From positions 1 to 64,000 of the forward strand of contig JAFGTR010000005.1 in NCBI GenBank assembly GCA_016934055.1: a DNA stretch of 64,000 nucleotides. Direction: 5' to 3'. Every line of letters begins with the position of its first letter. The stretch's first letter is position 1. The notes beneath the pieces are model-generated. The model was given only the letters and a program-made list of their open reading frames with translations, was not told the DNA's origin and made no database searches. A program made the position numbers and the translations under genes. Positions 63,801 through 64,000 of the stretch are shown piece by piece. The DNA comes from Bacteroidales bacterium. GTDB taxonomy: Bacteria > Bacteroidota > Bacteroidia > Bacteroidales > UBA10428.

Positions 63801-64000
63801 GTAACAGGTTCGTCGGAGATACTCTGATCTGAAAATTTAACGCTAAGGGGGAGACAGCCCTGTGCAGCATCAACGGTAAAGACAGCCGTTGGCTTTTTTA
63901 TACTGAAGGGTTTGGCTACGGAGCTTTTACAACCGTTACGGCTTGTTACCGTGAGGGTTGTATTAAAAATCACCTCCTGATTGATCACATAAGGATCAGT
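60878..64000 (-). CDS. PKD-repeat protein with type-B T9SS C-terminal domain, 5' end outside window
   Basis: The frame is open to the window edge, so the N-terminus is missing; at least 1,040 residues are present. About eight PKD-type domains are seen (for example EWIFGDGQKQSG, WIFGDGSPDETVSNPVHTYA, WHWDFADGSDTAYTTKADVV, VIWDFGDGIISRSDTMPMSH, EWDLGDGRFMTGDTVTFAYT). The C-terminus is a gliding motility-associated type-B domain: DVPTAFTPNGDGVNDVVYVR, FRIFNRWGNEVFFSDDLNHG, GWDGVYNN, ending KKGTISLLR. It is probably a large cell-surface protein exported by the type IX system, related in kind to SprB-like adhesins. No PorP/SprF gene is next to it inside the window. The 3' end touches a 49-bp repeat block. 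Confidence 0.92.
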   Translation of the reverse strand, partial: TDPYVINQEVIFNTTLTVTSRNGCKSSVAKPFSIKKPTAVFTVDAAQGCLPLSVKFSDQSISDEPVTSREWIFGDGQKQSGTADSAIHNFTTDGIFLSRLVITNNLGCSDTSWIIPVRVGKALSPDFLISKTSVCPGDIIQFTDNTPQSTLIQGWHYTIDGISADNMPAGPDPLWKVDADTGYLDIGLQVNFNGCISSVVKQNAVFNKGPVSDFSYTFDCSNPFTYDFTDLSRGAESLKWIFGDGSPDETVSNPVHTYAVEGNFMVELITFKESCSDTLRKVIKVRNPRAVITADTLSCDGEAVMLTGVESYSQVDYCFEKYYWDFGDTVQSIVTRYDTVFHTFPSRGTFPVTLYTFFDNYCVDSATVNVRIYAPYASFTADTSYGCSPFEVNFTDNSSADMHPVESWHWDFADGSDTAYTTKADVVNHLFHEPGVFDVTLTVTDTLGCTGAETKTIASANPVAEFLADKPLNCTGTEMKFYYNYLTGDSVIWDFGDGIISRSDTMPMSHVFTSGGNKPVTLTIYQYGCSDTYTSPEGYISIQEPDASFNVSDTAWSCYPKEIVFTHDDPDSIIASGTWDFGYNNSTAGYGGEKRFNYPKPGDYYASLSVETTYGCHDTAGRHIIITGPTGTFSIVPESKMACRGDEIKLKIGETDNVYDFEWDLGDGRFMTGDTVTFAYTRMGTLLPKLILYGDSGICIPPPVVDTIYIYEVIAGIDFPDSGYCDQYALLFANTSVGNTQNSWSFSHGITSSEYEPVLQFTPGNYTVELLVQNEIGCSDTLSEAFVIHPLPDLILSPDTLICAGDAAVIRASGGDVIQWSPAEGLSDANSFTPVASPAYNTVYTAVSRFVSTGCRNTRSVSVLVQQEPEITLRPYPDTTIIIGEIVHIYADSLSDVTYSWSPADWLSCYACSSPVAQPLETTLYTLTVSDINNCFTKYYDLNIDVTEAYSLDVPTAFTPNGDGVNDVVYVRGWGIKKLVEFRIFNRWGNEVFFSDDLNHGWDGVYNNKIQNIDTYGYTVTVEMWDGRTETKKGTISLLR

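Overview
The window is chromosomal DNA from a member of the Bacteroidota, most likely a Bacteroidales/Marinilabiliales-type organism. The evidence is type IX secretion (T9SS) gene content (PorP/SprF, two gliding-motility type-B C-terminal domains), DUF3857 proteins, a Reg_prop/Y_Y_Y sensor, LytS/LytR regulators, split PntAA/PntAB/PntB transhydrogenase, MaeB-type malic enzyme, and intergenic repeats. No rRNA, tRNA, CRISPR array, phage or transposase gene was seen. The 2-oxoglutarate dehydrogenase genes suggest an oxidative TCA cycle. All functional calls come from reading motifs; no database search was run.

Layout. 0.3-10 kb: a small lipoprotein; an ECF sigma factor with an anti-sigma factor that carries a TonB C-terminal domain; two DUF3857/transglutaminase-like exported proteins (one with the catalytic Cys and His lost); a TonB-like protein; and a VIT-VWA lipoprotein that also ends in a TonB-like domain. 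10-14.7 kb: a LytS-type kinase and LytTR regulator pair, then a TPR hybrid histidine kinase. 14.8-18.4 kb: a zinc alcohol dehydrogenase, a TPR protein and a YD-repeat exported protein. 18.4-32.6 kb (minus strand): a four-gene secretion/surface locus made of a giant 3.58-kaa repetitive surface protein, a 322-aa exported protein ending in the same unusual tail (GPxYHIPN), a type-B CTD protein, and PorP/SprF. 33-41 kb: the transhydrogenase operon, then the E1 and E2 subunits of 2-oxoglutarate dehydrogenase. 41-51.4 kb: a GNAT acetyltransferase, gamma-glutamyltransferase, a cyclase-family hydrolase, a Mut7-C protein, malic enzyme, a DUF3108 protein, an AI-2E-family permease and a diacylglycerol-kinase-like protein. 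51.4-56.4 kb (minus strand): a propeller/GAF sensor without any kinase domain, followed by a class III nucleotide cyclase fused to an HD domain. 56.7-64 kb: uvrB, rhamnulokinase, and the 3' part of a PKD-rich type-B CTD protein that runs off the window.

The most unusual feature is the intergenic DNA. Many gaps hold composite, direction-dependent mosaics of short-period repeats in a reproducible order, starting at or within a few bases of a stop codon. In two genes (pntAA, rhaB) the repeat unit appears to supply the last coding codons. Other gaps hold multi-hairpin palindromic elements, a 138-bp inverted-repeat element, and an array of 43-44 bp units with terminal inverted repeats that touches the pntB stop codon. 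The other leading candidates for something new are the shared GPxYHIPN tail in the T9SS-type locus and the kinase-less propeller sensor next to a cyclase/HD protein.
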